Part shown: one piece after another, positions 7,520 through 15,782 of the stretch
Layout: every line of letters starts with the position of its first letter
How positions within the stretch are numbered: position 1 is the first letter of the stretch
Source: Candidatus Nanohaloarchaea archaeon
GTDB lineage: Archaea > EX4484-52 > DAOVKX01
Direction: 5' to 3'
Length of the DNA stretch: 18,737 bases
Assembly (NCBI GenBank): GCA_030631505.1
Contig: DAOVKX010000014.1
Coordinates: forward strand, 1 to 18,737
Position numbers and translations under genes: made by a program
Notes under the pieces: model-generated
Databases searched by the model: none
What the model was told of the DNA's origin: nothing
The model's input: only the letters and a program-made list of their open reading frames with translations

Positions 7520-8878
7520 ATGTCAATATTCAGGGCTTATGACATAAGGGGAATTTATCCCGCAGATTTGAACGAAGAGATTATGGAAAATATAGGGAAA
7601 GCTGTCGGCACATTGATGATAAGAAATAATATGGGAAATGAATTTCTGATAGGGAATGACATACGCGCATCAAGCGGGGATTTATCAGAAAGCTTCATAA
7701 AAGGAATCACTTCTATGGGAATAAATGTTACTAACGTCAGGACAACATCATTTGGCGTGGCTTTATTTGCCGGCTGGAAACTCAAAAAAGATGTTACCGG
7801 ATACATTACAGCATCGCACAACCCGCCGGACTGGAACGGCATAAAATTCTATGACAAAAACTGCATTGGCTTTTTCGAGGAAGTCAATTCAGAAATAGGG
7901 AGAATTGTAAAAGAAAACGATTACGAAACTTATGATGGAGAAAAAGGAAAAGTGGAAACAATAGATATGAAAAGCAATTACATCTCTCATCTGATAAACA
8001 GCTTCAGCATAAGCAGAAAATTAAAAGTGGTTGTTGACTGCGGCGAGGGAAGCACATCATTAGTTGCGCCGGAAGTTTTTGAATCCTTCGAAAACATTGA
8101 AGTTGTAAAATTATTCTGCGATGTCAACCCGAATTTTTCAGGGAGGGGTGCTGATGTCGAAGAAGAAAACCTGAAAAAATTAAGGGAAAAAGTTCTTGAA
8201 GAAAAAGCGGATTTTGGCTTTGGCTTCGATGGCGACGGCGACAGAGTTGGCATAGTGGATGACAAGGGAAACATCCTGACAGGAGACCAGATTGCAGTGA
8301 TGGTTGCGAAAGGTTTGTTGTCAGGGAAAAAAGAAATCATAATCTCAAATGTTGAATGTTCTATGATTCTGGAAGAGCAACTGGAACCATTAAATGCCCA
8401 AGTGATAAGAATTCCTGTCGGCCATACATTCATGATGCAGGAAGTGAAAGAAAAAGATGCTGTATTCGGGGCAGAATCCTCAAAGCATTTTGTAATTCCC
8501 TCTTATTTCCCATTTGACGATGCAGTGATAATCCCGTTAAAAATCGCTGAAAGCATTTCAAAGAGCAACGAAAAGCTGTCAGATATTGCTGATAAGATTC
8601 CGGTTTATCCAAAGAAAAGAATTGGTTTTGACTGCGCCGATGAAACAAAATTCAAAGTAGTTGATTCTTTAAAGGAAAAATTATCCAAAGAATATGAAAA
8701 GACCAACACATTAGACGGGGTGAGAGTTGATCTGGAAACTGGCTGGGTTTTAATCCGGGCATCAAACACATCCCCGCAGATACGCCTCACTGCTGAAGCT
8801 GATTCCGAAGAAAATTTAAAAACAATATTGGAAAAATTTTCAGGGATATTAAAAGAAGGGATTGAACATTGTTCGTAA
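7520..8878 (+). CDS. manB: Phosphomannomutase/phosphoglucomutase
   Basis: 452 residues, the usual length of the alpha-D-phosphohexomutase superfamily. It interconverts hexose 6-phosphate and 1-phosphate (mannose and/or glucose), the entry step to GDP-mannose or UDP/dTDP-sugars, in the cytoplasm. The start shows RAYDIRGIYP (5-14). The catalytic loop is TASHNPP, with phospho-serine S99. The metal loop is D237-G-D-G-D-R242. The C-terminal phosphate-binding loop is R413-A-S-N-T-S, here with N-T where many family members have the same RxSNTxP pattern. All key residues are present. An AGAGG ribosome site lies at a suitable distance before the ATG. It is divergent from the surface-protein genes, and supplying sugars for their glycosylation is a reasonable but unproved link. 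Preference between mannose and glucose cannot be read from the sequence. Confidence 0.93.
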   Translation: MSIFRAYDIRGIYPADLNEEIMENIGKAVGTLMIRNNMGNEFLIGNDIRASSGDLSESFIKGITSMGINVTNVRTTSFGVALFAGWKLKKDVTGYITASHNPPDWNGIKFYDKNCIGFFEEVNSEIGRIVKENDYETYDGEKGKVETIDMKSNYISHLINSFSISRKLKVVVDCGEGSTSLVAPEVFESFENIEVVKLFCDVNPNFSGRGADVEEENLKKLREKVLEEKADFGFGFDGDGDRVGIVDDKGNILTGDQIAVMVAKGLLSGKKEIIISNVECSMILEEQLEPLNAQVIRIPVGHTFMMQEVKEKDAVFGAESSKHFVIPSYFPFDDAVIIPLKIAESISKSNEKLSDIADKIPVYPKKRIGFDCADETKFKVVDSLKEKLSKEYEKTNTLDGVRVDLETGWVLIRASNTSPQIRLTAEADSEENLKTILEKFSGILKEGIEHCS

Positions 8879-8951
8879 ATTCACAACCTAAAAATTCCCT
8901 TGCTCTTGGTTTTAATGTTTCATTAGGTTCAATTCAGCTATACATATAATT

Positions 8952-8989
8952 GGAATAAGAATGAGAGATTCAGGGATGTTTCTTATTTC
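8952..8989. terminator. Possible hairpin between converging genes
   Basis: GGAATAAGAA and TTCTTATTTC can pair (one G-U) around an 18-base loop. It lies between the end of the mutase gene and the end of the leftward small membrane-protein gene, whose stop falls in the loop. The stem is AT-rich and weak, so a terminator role is only a suggestion. The 91 bases from 8879 to 8969 otherwise show no gene. Confidence 0.2.
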
Positions 8990-9152
8990 TCTTTAATTCA
9001 AATAGACTAATATTTATTATGGCGGCCCATAAAATTAACGAATTAAATTCAAATGTATTAATGTAAGGTATTTTATCCAGGATATTAAACCATTTTAAAA
9101 TTATGACAATCAGAGGGATAGTTGCAATAGGACCTAAACCTTTTAAAAACAT
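8970..9152 (-). CDS. Small two-helix membrane protein, unknown
   Basis: 60 residues. Two hydrophobic segments (about 9-27 and 38-52) are separated by a short loop (DKIPYINTFE), and the tail is basic (KRNKKHP). This is the layout of a small integral membrane protein with a hairpin topology. Its ATG follows the TGA of the upstream four-cysteine gene with no gap, which is the main support for it being real: such exact abutment usually means translational coupling. There is no independent ribosome site. No family is recognised. A chance open frame remains possible at this length. Confidence 0.45.
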   Translation of the reverse strand: MFLKGLGPIATIPLIVIILKWFNILDKIPYINTFEFNSLILWAAIINISLFELKRNKKHP

Positions 9153-9446
9153 TCATTTCACTTTTCTCATTTCTTCCTGCAGCTTCAAAAACCGCTCCCG
9201 CACAGAACTGGCAGGCGCTTCCCGCTGGGGACATGTTTTACATTCCTTTGGCGGATTATCTATGTCATCCACATTTTCAGGACAATATTCAAACAATTTT
9301 TCCTTTAACTCTATGCATTTAGGATACTTGTTCTTCCTTAAAATATCCGCCCAGGAAGACCCCCACTTCTGCGATTCAGCTTCACCAACATTTCTCGGCT
9401 GCTTCAACGCCTTTGCTCTGGAATAATTCGGCCCTGACCCTGACAT
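9153..9446 (-). CDS. Four-cysteine protein, unknown
   Basis: 97 residues, not recognised. The start is MSGSGPNYSRAKALKQ. The middle contains C44, C55, C69 and C72 (spacing 10, 13, 2) with neighbouring prolines (EYCPE, ECKTCPQ), a pattern that could bind zinc or an iron-sulfur cluster. The C-terminus (77-97) is a charged helix. No signal peptide or membrane segment is present, so it is probably cytoplasmic. A T-rich TATA-like stretch lies about 26 bases before the ATG (9466-9479, minus strand) and no Shine-Dalgarno sequence is seen, fitting a leaderless start. It is divergent from hsdR and directly followed by the small membrane-protein gene. GC content is visibly higher than in the restriction genes nearby, suggesting it belongs to the host core rather than the defence island. 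Confidence 0.7.
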   Translation of the reverse strand: MSGSGPNYSRAKALKQPRNVGEAESQKWGSSWADILRKNKYPKCIELKEKLFEYCPENVDDIDNPPKECKTCPQREAPASSVRERFLKLQEEMRKVK

Positions 9447-9585
9447 ACATCTATTGAAGCAATGAGAAATAAATCTTTAACCCCTGTAAGTAAACCATTG
9501 AGTTAATGTAATCTGTTAAAAAAGATGTAATATCCAAAGAATAGGGTTCTATCAAGCAGACAAGGGTTAAAAACTAAAACAATAA

Positions 9586-9595
9586 GTTATATATC
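9586..9595 (+). promoter_or_regulatory. TATA-like box of hsdR
   Basis: GTTATATATC lies about 27 bases before ATG 9618 and no ribosome site precedes the ATG, so hsdR is probably a leaderless message with its own promoter. The 171-base gap 9447-9617 holds this and the divergent promoter of the four-cysteine gene, and nothing else I can identify. Confidence 0.5.
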
Positions 9596-9617
9596 TATTT
9601 TATTACTTACTTTATAT

Positions 9618-12329
9618 ATGGACGAAAAAATTACCAGAGAACAAGTAATAGATAAGCAGCTTAGAACTGCGGGCTGGTTTAAAAAATATATTAAAGAAGA
9701 AGTAAACTCAGTTAAGTCTGATTTTAAAGCTAAAACCTATGTGCTTTCAAAAGGTTCAAAGGACGATTCTGGAAGATTTATTGACTATTTACTTCTAGGA
9801 GAAGATAACGCACCTATAGGGCTAATTGAAGCAAAGAAATTCTCAGTTAATGAAGATAAAGGAAGAGCGCAAGCCAGAACCTACTTACAAGATCTTGAAC
9901 AGCAAACAAGAATAAGGATTCCTGTTTTCTTAACTAATGGAAATAAATGGCTTCTGATTGACCAATATGGTGTTGAGAGACACATTGCTGGTCCGTTCTC
10001 TCAACCGGACCTAAAAAGAAGATTAGAACTATATCGAAAAAGAAGAGACCCCACCAAAATTAATATCGGAAAGATTGTCGATAGGCCTAAGAGTATCTTA
10101 ATCGTTAAACAGATGATGGAACATATTCAAAAAGGTTACAGGTCTGCTTTAATTTCCATGGCAACAGGAACCGGAAAAACCAGAGTGGCTATGGCTATGA
10201 TTGATGTTCTGCTGAGGGCTAATGTTGTTAGAAATGTCCTGTTTGTTGCTGACAGAATAGCTTTAACAAATCAAGCGAAATCTGCGGGTTTTAAGGAATT
10301 CTTTTCTGAAGCAGTTATTGATTTGAGAGAACACCCAAAAAGCTTTCCCAATGGTCTTTATGTTACAACAGTTCAAACATTAAAAAGTGGGAAAAAAAGT
10401 AAATTTTATGAGAAGTTTAGTCCGGGTTTTTTTGATTTGATAATTTTTGATGAAGCCCATAGGTCAATTTATGACCCTAATAAAGAAATCCATAGATATT
10501 TTGATGCGATAAGAATTGGATTAACTGCAACACCATCTACAGCCGAAAGCAGAAATACTTTTGAACTGTTTGAATGTGAAGGAACTAAACCCACAGTAGA
10601 ATACACTTATGATGAAGCAATAAGGGATAGCGTTCTTGTTCCTTATGTTGCTGAAATGATAGACACAAAAATTCTTTCTTTAGGTATTGAAGGGTCATCT
10701 TTAACAAAACAATTGCAACTTCAATTGATGAAACAGGAAGAAGACCCAAAATATATGATGCTTCCGGGAGGTGCATTTGCAAGAGTTTTCATGGATGATA
10801 AAACCAATGAATTAGTTGTCAGGGAATTTATGAACAGGTGCTATAAGTCAGATGAAGGAAAGCCTGCAAAAACCATATTCTTCTGCGCTAATGTAAAACA
10901 TGCCAAACACATTAAAAAAATATTTAACAGGCTATTTCCGAGTTTGGGTAATGATGTTCAAATAATTGTTTCTGAGATATATCGTTATACTGATGAAATT
11001 TCAAGATTTAAACTTGATTCTGAGCCAAGAATTGCTTTGTCTGTTGGTGTATTAGACACAGGAATAGACATTCCAGAAGTATGCAATTTAGTATTTGTTA
11101 AACCTGTGTTTTCACCGATTAGATTCTGGCAAATGTTAGGGAGAGGAACAAGAAACCTTAAAACCTGCAAACATAAAGAATGGCTCCCGGATGGAGATAA
11201 AAAAGATTTTTTGATTCTGGATTTTACAATTGGGGGACATTCAAACATAAAATATCACCATCTTAAAGAAGCCAAAGAAAGAAAAGCAGGAACCGACACA
11301 TTAACAAAAATCTTCTTAAACAGAGTGGCTCTTTTGAAAAAGAGACTTGATTCCGAACAAAAAGAAGTTGTTGAAAACAAGATTATAGAAGATGTTGATG
11401 CTTTGGATAAAGATTCATTTATTGTAAGAGAAAAACTTCCGATAATTAAGAAAGTCGTTTCCCGTAAGTTTGATTTAAAGAATTACATTAATGAATTAAA
11501 TAATGAAATTGCTCCGTTGATTTCTCTTAATCCTGGAAAAAACCCCTTAGTTTCTTCGTTTATTTTAAAAGTTGAAAAATTATTCAGGTTTATTCTGGAC
11601 GAAGATATAGATAAAATTTATGATGTCAGGGAGTATGTAAAAGAGAAGATGGAGAATATTCTCCAAAAAGACAATCTGGAGCAGGTTCAGGAGAAACGGA
11701 ATGATATTCTTAAAATGTTCCAGGATTCATTCTGGGAAGATTTAACCTTTGAATCTGTTGAGTTTATGATTGTTGAACTGGCTCCATTAATGGTTCACTA
11801 TGAAAAAAATCCAAAGAAAATGCTTCAGGTGGATGCTCCTGATTTGGTATTACGAGTAGAAAATTTCAAAAAAGAGGTAAAAAAGGATGAAGTGTTAATA
11901 AATTTTTTAAAAACAAATCCTATTATCCAGAAGATAAAAAACGGCGGAATTACACCAAAAGAACTGTTGGAATTAGAAAGTCAGTTGAGTAAATTAAGGC
12001 CTGAAATAACAATAGAAAATATTCAAAGAATAAAAAAAATTGATTTCCTGCTGTTTTTAAGAAAAATTATAGGATTAACCAATGAGTATGATCCGAGAGT
12101 AATGATTGAGAGAGTGTTTGATAAGTATATTATTGATAGAAACCAAAATTACAACTCTGAACAGATTAAATTTCTGCATGTGCTAAAAAAAGTATTTTCC
12201 AGAGCAAAGCATATTGAACTAAAAGATTTCACAGTTCCCCCCTTATCCAATGAAAGACCGCTTGATAAATTCCAGCATTCTGAACTGCAAAAGATAGTTG
12301 TTGAATGCAATAAGATAAAGATGAAGTGA
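9618..12329 (+). CDS. hsdR: Type I restriction enzyme, R (ATP-dependent translocase/endonuclease) subunit
   Basis: 903 residues, similar in size to EcoEI-like HsdR subunits. The N-terminal nuclease domain (about 1-145) has the PD-(D/E)xK triad D56, E71-A-K73 and the Type I-specific Q85-x3-Y89 motif. The helicase motor follows: Walker A A182-TGTGKT188, DEAH at 278-281, GLTATPS from 301, motif V GVLDTGIDIPEV (about 477-488) and motif VI Q505-MLGRGTR512. The remainder (about 560-903) is a helical C-terminal domain of the kind that docks on the methylase. As part of R2M2S it pulls DNA past the bound complex and cuts unmethylated DNA remote from the site. All motifs look intact. The matching S and M subunits lie downstream, separated from it by other genes; a 255-base gap and a new promoter follow its stop. 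Confidence 0.95.
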   Translation: MDEKITREQVIDKQLRTAGWFKKYIKEEVNSVKSDFKAKTYVLSKGSKDDSGRFIDYLLLGEDNAPIGLIEAKKFSVNEDKGRAQARTYLQDLEQQTRIRIPVFLTNGNKWLLIDQYGVERHIAGPFSQPDLKRRLELYRKRRDPTKINIGKIVDRPKSILIVKQMMEHIQKGYRSALISMATGTGKTRVAMAMIDVLLRANVVRNVLFVADRIALTNQAKSAGFKEFFSEAVIDLREHPKSFPNGLYVTTVQTLKSGKKSKFYEKFSPGFFDLIIFDEAHRSIYDPNKEIHRYFDAIRIGLTATPSTAESRNTFELFECEGTKPTVEYTYDEAIRDSVLVPYVAEMIDTKILSLGIEGSSLTKQLQLQLMKQEEDPKYMMLPGGAFARVFMDDKTNELVVREFMNRCYKSDEGKPAKTIFFCANVKHAKHIKKIFNRLFPSLGNDVQIIVSEIYRYTDEISRFKLDSEPRIALSVGVLDTGIDIPEVCNLVFVKPVFSPIRFWQMLGRGTRNLKTCKHKEWLPDGDKKDFLILDFTIGGHSNIKYHHLKEAKERKAGTDTLTKIFLNRVALLKKRLDSEQKEVVENKIIEDVDALDKDSFIVREKLPIIKKVVSRKFDLKNYINELNNEIAPLISLNPGKNPLVSSFILKVEKLFRFILDEDIDKIYDVREYVKEKMENILQKDNLEQVQEKRNDILKMFQDSFWEDLTFESVEFMIVELAPLMVHYEKNPKKMLQVDAPDLVLRVENFKKEVKKDEVLINFLKTNPIIQKIKNGGITPKELLELESQLSKLRPEITIENIQRIKKIDFLLFLRKIIGLTNEYDPRVMIERVFDKYIIDRNQNYNSEQIKFLHVLKKVFSRAKHIELKDFTVPPLSNERPLDKFQHSELQKIVVECNKIKMK

Positions 12330-12368
12330 TAATTTGGTTTACTTGTATATTAATGAAAGCGGAGATTT

Positions 12369-12473
12369 ATGAAGAAAGAAATGACTTTTTTAAGAATAAG
12401 TAACGAACCGTGCTTACTTGTCCTGAGCTCAATCCTGAGCCGTCATCCGTTCAACACGACTTACTCGTTATAA
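12369..12473 (+). other. Short GC-richer stretch downstream of hsdR with a 34-codon open frame
   Basis: In the 255-base gap 12330-12584 there is a 34-codon frame (starting MKKEMTFLRIS) with GGAG six bases upstream of its ATG. The DNA around 12410-12465 is richer in G+C than the neighbouring sequence and contains GCTCA-ATCC-TGAGC, a small hairpin that includes TCCTGAGC twice. This could be a tiny gene, a small RNA or a degraded remnant; none of these is demonstrated. Confidence 0.15.
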
Positions 12474-12523
12474 TAATTATGTGCAACTAACATATATAAA
12501 TATAACAATTCTTAACTTTTTAG

Positions 12524-12543
12524 TTGTAAACTAAAGTTTACAA
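12524..12543. promoter_or_regulatory. Inverted repeat, candidate operator of the RHH-led operon
   Basis: TTGTAAAC-TAAA-GTTTACAA is a perfect 8-bp inverted repeat with a 4-base spacer, about ten bases upstream of the TATA-like box for the regulator gene at 12585. Ribbon-helix-helix proteins usually bind short inverted repeats at their own promoters, so autoregulation is the simplest reading. Confidence 0.5.
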
Positions 12544-12552
12544 ATATAGGAA

Positions 12553-12562
12553 GATATATAAA
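12553..12562 (+). promoter_or_regulatory. TATA-like box of the RHH/Mrr-TPR/hsdS/hsdM operon
   Basis: GATATATAAA is about 28 bases before ATG 12585, and no Shine-Dalgarno sequence is present, so the first gene is probably leaderless. A second AT run (CATATATAAATATAA, 12491-12505) lies further upstream and might be an alternative box. Confidence 0.5.
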
Positions 12563-12584
12563 ATTTCCTTTTCTATATATAGTC

Positions 12585-12974
12585 ATGGCGAACCAAGACT
12601 ATGATTTCAGAACTGTGTCATCAAAAATAACACAGGCAGAGTTTTCTCTATTCAAGGACTATTGCGAAAAGAAAGGGCTGAAGCCATCAGGACTAATAAA
12701 AGAACTAATCCTGCGTGAACTGAAGATACCGATTCCGCACATCATTGCCGGCAAAAATAGAATATATTATGACAAGGAAAACGACAGATTCACATGGTCT
12801 GTTGCAATTGACACCGGCGAAGAAATAAACATTTTAAAAAATGTCGCACCGGCATTTCTTGAAGACATGCTGGACATGTTTGCCAAAGGCCTGAAAGAGC
12901 GCGCATCATTCATCAGCAAAACAAAAAAAGATTCTGTGCCTGTGCCGAGTAACATTTTGAGAATGAAAAGATGA
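12585..12974 (+). CDS. Ribbon-helix-helix-like DNA-binding protein, probable operon regulator
   Basis: 129 residues. The N-terminus has a ribbon-helix-helix look: a short strand (RTVSSKIT, 9-16), helix A (17-31, QAEFSLFKDYCEKKG), a turn (LKPS) and helix B (about 35-47, GLIKELILREL). Residues 50-129 form a further domain I do not recognise, with beta strands (NRIYYDKENDRFTWSVAI) then a helix (AFLEDMLDMFAKGLKERASF) and a basic tail. It is first in a tightly packed run ending with hsdM, and an inverted repeat lies just before its promoter. It probably controls expression of this operon so that nuclease and methylase stay balanced (inference). Alternatively it could be an accessory DNA-binding part of the system itself. 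Confidence 0.65.
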   Translation: MANQDYDFRTVSSKITQAEFSLFKDYCEKKGLKPSGLIKELILRELKIPIPHIIAGKNRIYYDKENDRFTWSVAIDTGEEINILKNVAPAFLEDMLDMFAKGLKERASFISKTKKDSVPVPSNILRMKR

Positions 12975-12980
12975 TTATTA

Positions 12981-14696
12981 ATGGTTGAAAGTAAAAGCAA
13001 GACAAAAACAAAATGGAAAGAACTTATCAGAAACAGTTTAAATCCTGAAGAATTTCAAGATTTATGTGGAGATATTATAAACAGTACTGGTGAATTTAAA
13101 AACATACAGTTTAGAGGGCGAGGTGGGGATGGTGGTAGAGATTTTGAAGCCGGATATATCTACACGGTTGCAAAAGAAAATATCACAGAGAAATGCTGGT
13201 TTCAATGTAAAAGACAGAAAGAGGGTGTTAATTTTAAGCAACTTTCCACAGAAATTCTAAAAGCTGAGAATCAGAATGTGACGAAGTTCTTCATAATGTC
13301 AAATGCAGATACAACAGCAACATGTAAAGATGATATAAAGAATTGGAATAATAAACAAAAATGTCAGGTTTTCGATTGGTCAGGCACAAAATTTATAGAA
13401 CTGCTGGGGTATGCACCAAATGTTTGTAACGGATATTTTCCCGATGAAGAAGTTCCTTTTGTCAGCGATATAAAAAATCCAAGAGAAATACTCAAAAAAT
13501 CTTCCGATTTAGGAAAACGTTTTGGTATTGAATTAAGTTTCAAATTCAATAAAAAAATTGATTTGAATAATCCTTCCGATGTCGCAAATGTACTAAAAGA
13601 TGCTTTGTTAAAGCTTCAGGATATTGATATAAATCTTAAAGCCTTAATATATCAAAAAATTAGTATGTTTTTCTTTTCTGTTGAAAAAACAGAAGATGCC
13701 CTAATGTTTTTAAATAAGTCTTTAGAAATAAGTCCAAAAAATGTAGAAGCGCTTTTGAATAAAGGATCTATATTAGAGAAAATCAATGATGTTGAAGAAT
13801 CCAATAAATGTTATGATATAATATTAGATATTGATAGCAACAATAAATTCGCATTAAACAACAAGGCACACAATTTAAGAAGAGGAGGTCAATATAATGA
13901 AGCATTAGTACTTGTGAATAAAGTATTAGATGCAGATCCAAAATTTATTGTGGCAATTTTGACTAAAGTAGAAACTTTAAAAGGTCAAAAAAAATTAAAA
14001 GAGGCATTAATTTATTTAGAAGAAAAGAAAACATTTTTGGAAAAATCTGTGAATCTACAAGAACAAAAAGTCTTAATATATATAGAAATGCTTGATTTTA
14101 AGAAAGCTTATGAGATAAATGAAGAAATACTTAAAACAAATCCAGATAATGTTAATGCAATCAACAATAAAGGCGTTATTTTTGAAAATAATGCAAAATT
14201 CCAAAACCCTGAAAAATATTTATCTCTTGCTTTTGAATGTTTTGAAAAAGCAATAAAATCAGATAATAATAGTCCAATATACTGGTCAAACAAAGCGGCT
14301 ATTTTTATAAATCGTCAACAAATTGATGAAGCCGAAAAAATTATTAATATTTCATATAATAATTTTCCTAAAAATGCTCATGTTTTAAATAAAAAAGGAG
14401 TTCTTTTAAGAATTAAAGGAAAGGAAAGACAAGCATTAAAATATTTTGATAAAGCATTGAATCTTTTATATAATGAACCATTTTTATTGGATTATGCGAA
14501 AACTCAATTACTTTTAAAACAATGGAAAAATGCAATAAATAATGCTGAAAAAGTATTGAGATTTAATTCTAAGAATTCAACAGCTTGGGCAATTAAAGGT
14601 GAAGCATTAAGACATCTTCGTGAACATACAAAATCAAAAATGTGTTTTAAAAATGCTGAGAAATTCGAAGAGAAACCGATAAGTTTATTGGAGTAG
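12981..14696 (+). CDS. Mrr-type restriction endonuclease fused to TPR repeats
   Basis: 571 residues. Residues about 18-150 are an Mrr_cat-like PD-(D/E)xK nuclease: a leading helix (NPEEFQDLCGDII), GRGGDGGRD with D54, then WFQCKR with Q75-x-K77, a known variant of the (D/E)xK motif in Mrr enzymes. The late strand QVFDWSGTKFIELL (128-141) matches the closing part of this domain in Mrr-like effectors. Residues about 220-560 are helix pairs of the TPR type with repeated A/N-K-G and P-x-N junctions (SPKNVEALLNKGSIL, NPDNVNAINNKGVIF, FPKNAHVLNKKGVLL). No NTPase domain lies between them, unlike STAND effectors. It starts six bases after the regulator and ends six bases before hsdS. It is likely a second DNA nuclease of the island, with the TPR part sensing or docking a partner. 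It is very AT-rich. The target is unknown. Confidence 0.85.
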   Translation: MVESKSKTKTKWKELIRNSLNPEEFQDLCGDIINSTGEFKNIQFRGRGGDGGRDFEAGYIYTVAKENITEKCWFQCKRQKEGVNFKQLSTEILKAENQNVTKFFIMSNADTTATCKDDIKNWNNKQKCQVFDWSGTKFIELLGYAPNVCNGYFPDEEVPFVSDIKNPREILKKSSDLGKRFGIELSFKFNKKIDLNNPSDVANVLKDALLKLQDIDINLKALIYQKISMFFFSVEKTEDALMFLNKSLEISPKNVEALLNKGSILEKINDVEESNKCYDIILDIDSNNKFALNNKAHNLRRGGQYNEALVLVNKVLDADPKFIVAILTKVETLKGQKKLKEALIYLEEKKTFLEKSVNLQEQKVLIYIEMLDFKKAYEINEEILKTNPDNVNAINNKGVIFENNAKFQNPEKYLSLAFECFEKAIKSDNNSPIYWSNKAAIFINRQQIDEAEKIINISYNNFPKNAHVLNKKGVLLRIKGKERQALKYFDKALNLLYNEPFLLDYAKTQLLLKQWKNAINNAEKVLRFNSKNSTAWAIKGEALRHLREHTKSKMCFKNAEKFEEKPISLLE

Positions 14697-14702
14697 ATAG
14701 GA

Positions 14703-15782
14703 ATGGATAAAAAAAAATTGCCTGATGAATGGGAAAAAGTTGAATTAGGAGAAATTTGCCAAGTTAAAAAAGGCAGTTCTATAACTAAAGCCACGGTTGT
14801 TACAGGACAGGTTCCTGTAATTGCTGGAGGGCAACAACCTGCATACTATCACAATTATTCAAATAGAAGTGGGGAAACAGTAACTGTAAGTGGTTCTGGA
14901 GCATATGCCGGGTTTGTTGCTTATTTTAACATACCTATTTTTGCATCAGATTGTTCAACAATTCAAACGGATTCAAAAGAACTTTCTATGAAGTATATTT
15001 ATTATTTTTTAAAAGGCACGCAGAAACAAATATACTGTCTTCAAAGAGGAATTGCTCAGCCGCATGTTTATCCCAAGGATTTAATTAAAATTAAAATCCC
15101 ACTCCCACCCATTTCAACCCAAAAAAAAATCGTCGCCATCCTAGAGAAAGCAGAAAAAGCAAAAGAATGGCGAAAACAAGCAGACAAATTGACTGACGAT
15201 TTTTTGAAAAGTGTTTTCTTAGAGATGTTTGGGGATGAAAGAAAAAATACTAAAAAATTTGAAATAAGAAGCTTTTTAGATGTTTTTAACATAACTACAG
15301 GTAAACTAGATTCCAATGCTTCTGTGTTAAATGGGAAGTATCCATTTTTTACTTGTTCTCAAGAAACTTTTAAAATAAATAAATACTCTTTTGATTGTGA
15401 AGCTCTTTTATTAGCAGGAAACAATGCAGCAGCAAAATATTCTATAAAGTATTATAAAGGTAAATTTGATGCTTATCAAAGGACATATGTTCTTACTCTT
15501 AAAAATAAGAATGAACTATATAGTTTTTATCATTATCAATTAGAAAAAAAATTAGGCGAACTTCAAAGTAAATCAATCGGAACAAATACCAAATATCTTA
15601 CCTTAGGTATTCTAAGAGGCATTAAAGTGATTTGTCCGCCGTTTCCACTCCAGCAAAAATTCGCTTCTATTGTTAAAGAAGTTGAGGCAATGAAAAAACA
15701 ACAAAAACATTCAAAAGAGCAGATTGACAATTTATTTAATGCTTTAATGCAGAAAGCGTTTAAGGGGGAATTGGTAACATGA
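14703..15782 (+). CDS. hsdS: Type I restriction-modification specificity (S) subunit
   Basis: 359 residues, a little shorter than many HsdS proteins but with the full two-TRD plan. TRD1 is about 1-140 and ends LPPISTQKKIVAILEKAEKA. The central conserved helix is about 141-178 (up to KSVFLEMFGD). TRD2 is about 186-312, and a C-terminal coiled-coil segment is 313-359 (QQKFASIVKEVEAM... ending KAFKGELVT). Each TRD reads one half of a split recognition site, and the helices set the spacing. The target sequence cannot be read from the protein. Runs of nine A occur just after the start codon (14709-14717) and at the TRD1/helix boundary (15121-15129). The stop overlaps the ATG of the next gene (ATGA). 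It requires HsdM, encoded 727 bases downstream, to methylate. Confidence 0.93.
   Translation: MDKKKLPDEWEKVELGEICQVKKGSSITKATVVTGQVPVIAGGQQPAYYHNYSNRSGETVTVSGSGAYAGFVAYFNIPIFASDCSTIQTDSKELSMKYIYYFLKGTQKQIYCLQRGIAQPHVYPKDLIKIKIPLPPISTQKKIVAILEKAEKAKEWRKQADKLTDDFLKSVFLEMFGDERKNTKKFEIRSFLDVFNITTGKLDSNASVLNGKYPFFTCSQETFKINKYSFDCEALLLAGNNAAAKYSIKYYKGKFDAYQRTYVLTLKNKNELYSFYHYQLEKKLGELQSKSIGTNTKYLTLGILRGIKVICPPFPLQQKFASIVKEVEAMKKQQKHSKEQIDNLFNALMQKAFKGELVT

Noticed and set aside
12369..12473. 34-codon open frame after hsdR as a real gene
   Set aside because: It is very short, has no visible promoter of its own, and the peptide has no recognisable features; kept only as a low-confidence region.
12395..12475. 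tRNA or C/D-box RNA in the GC-richer gap
   Set aside because: I could not fold a cloverleaf, and although CTGA occurs twice there is no proper C box (RTGATGA) at suitable spacing.
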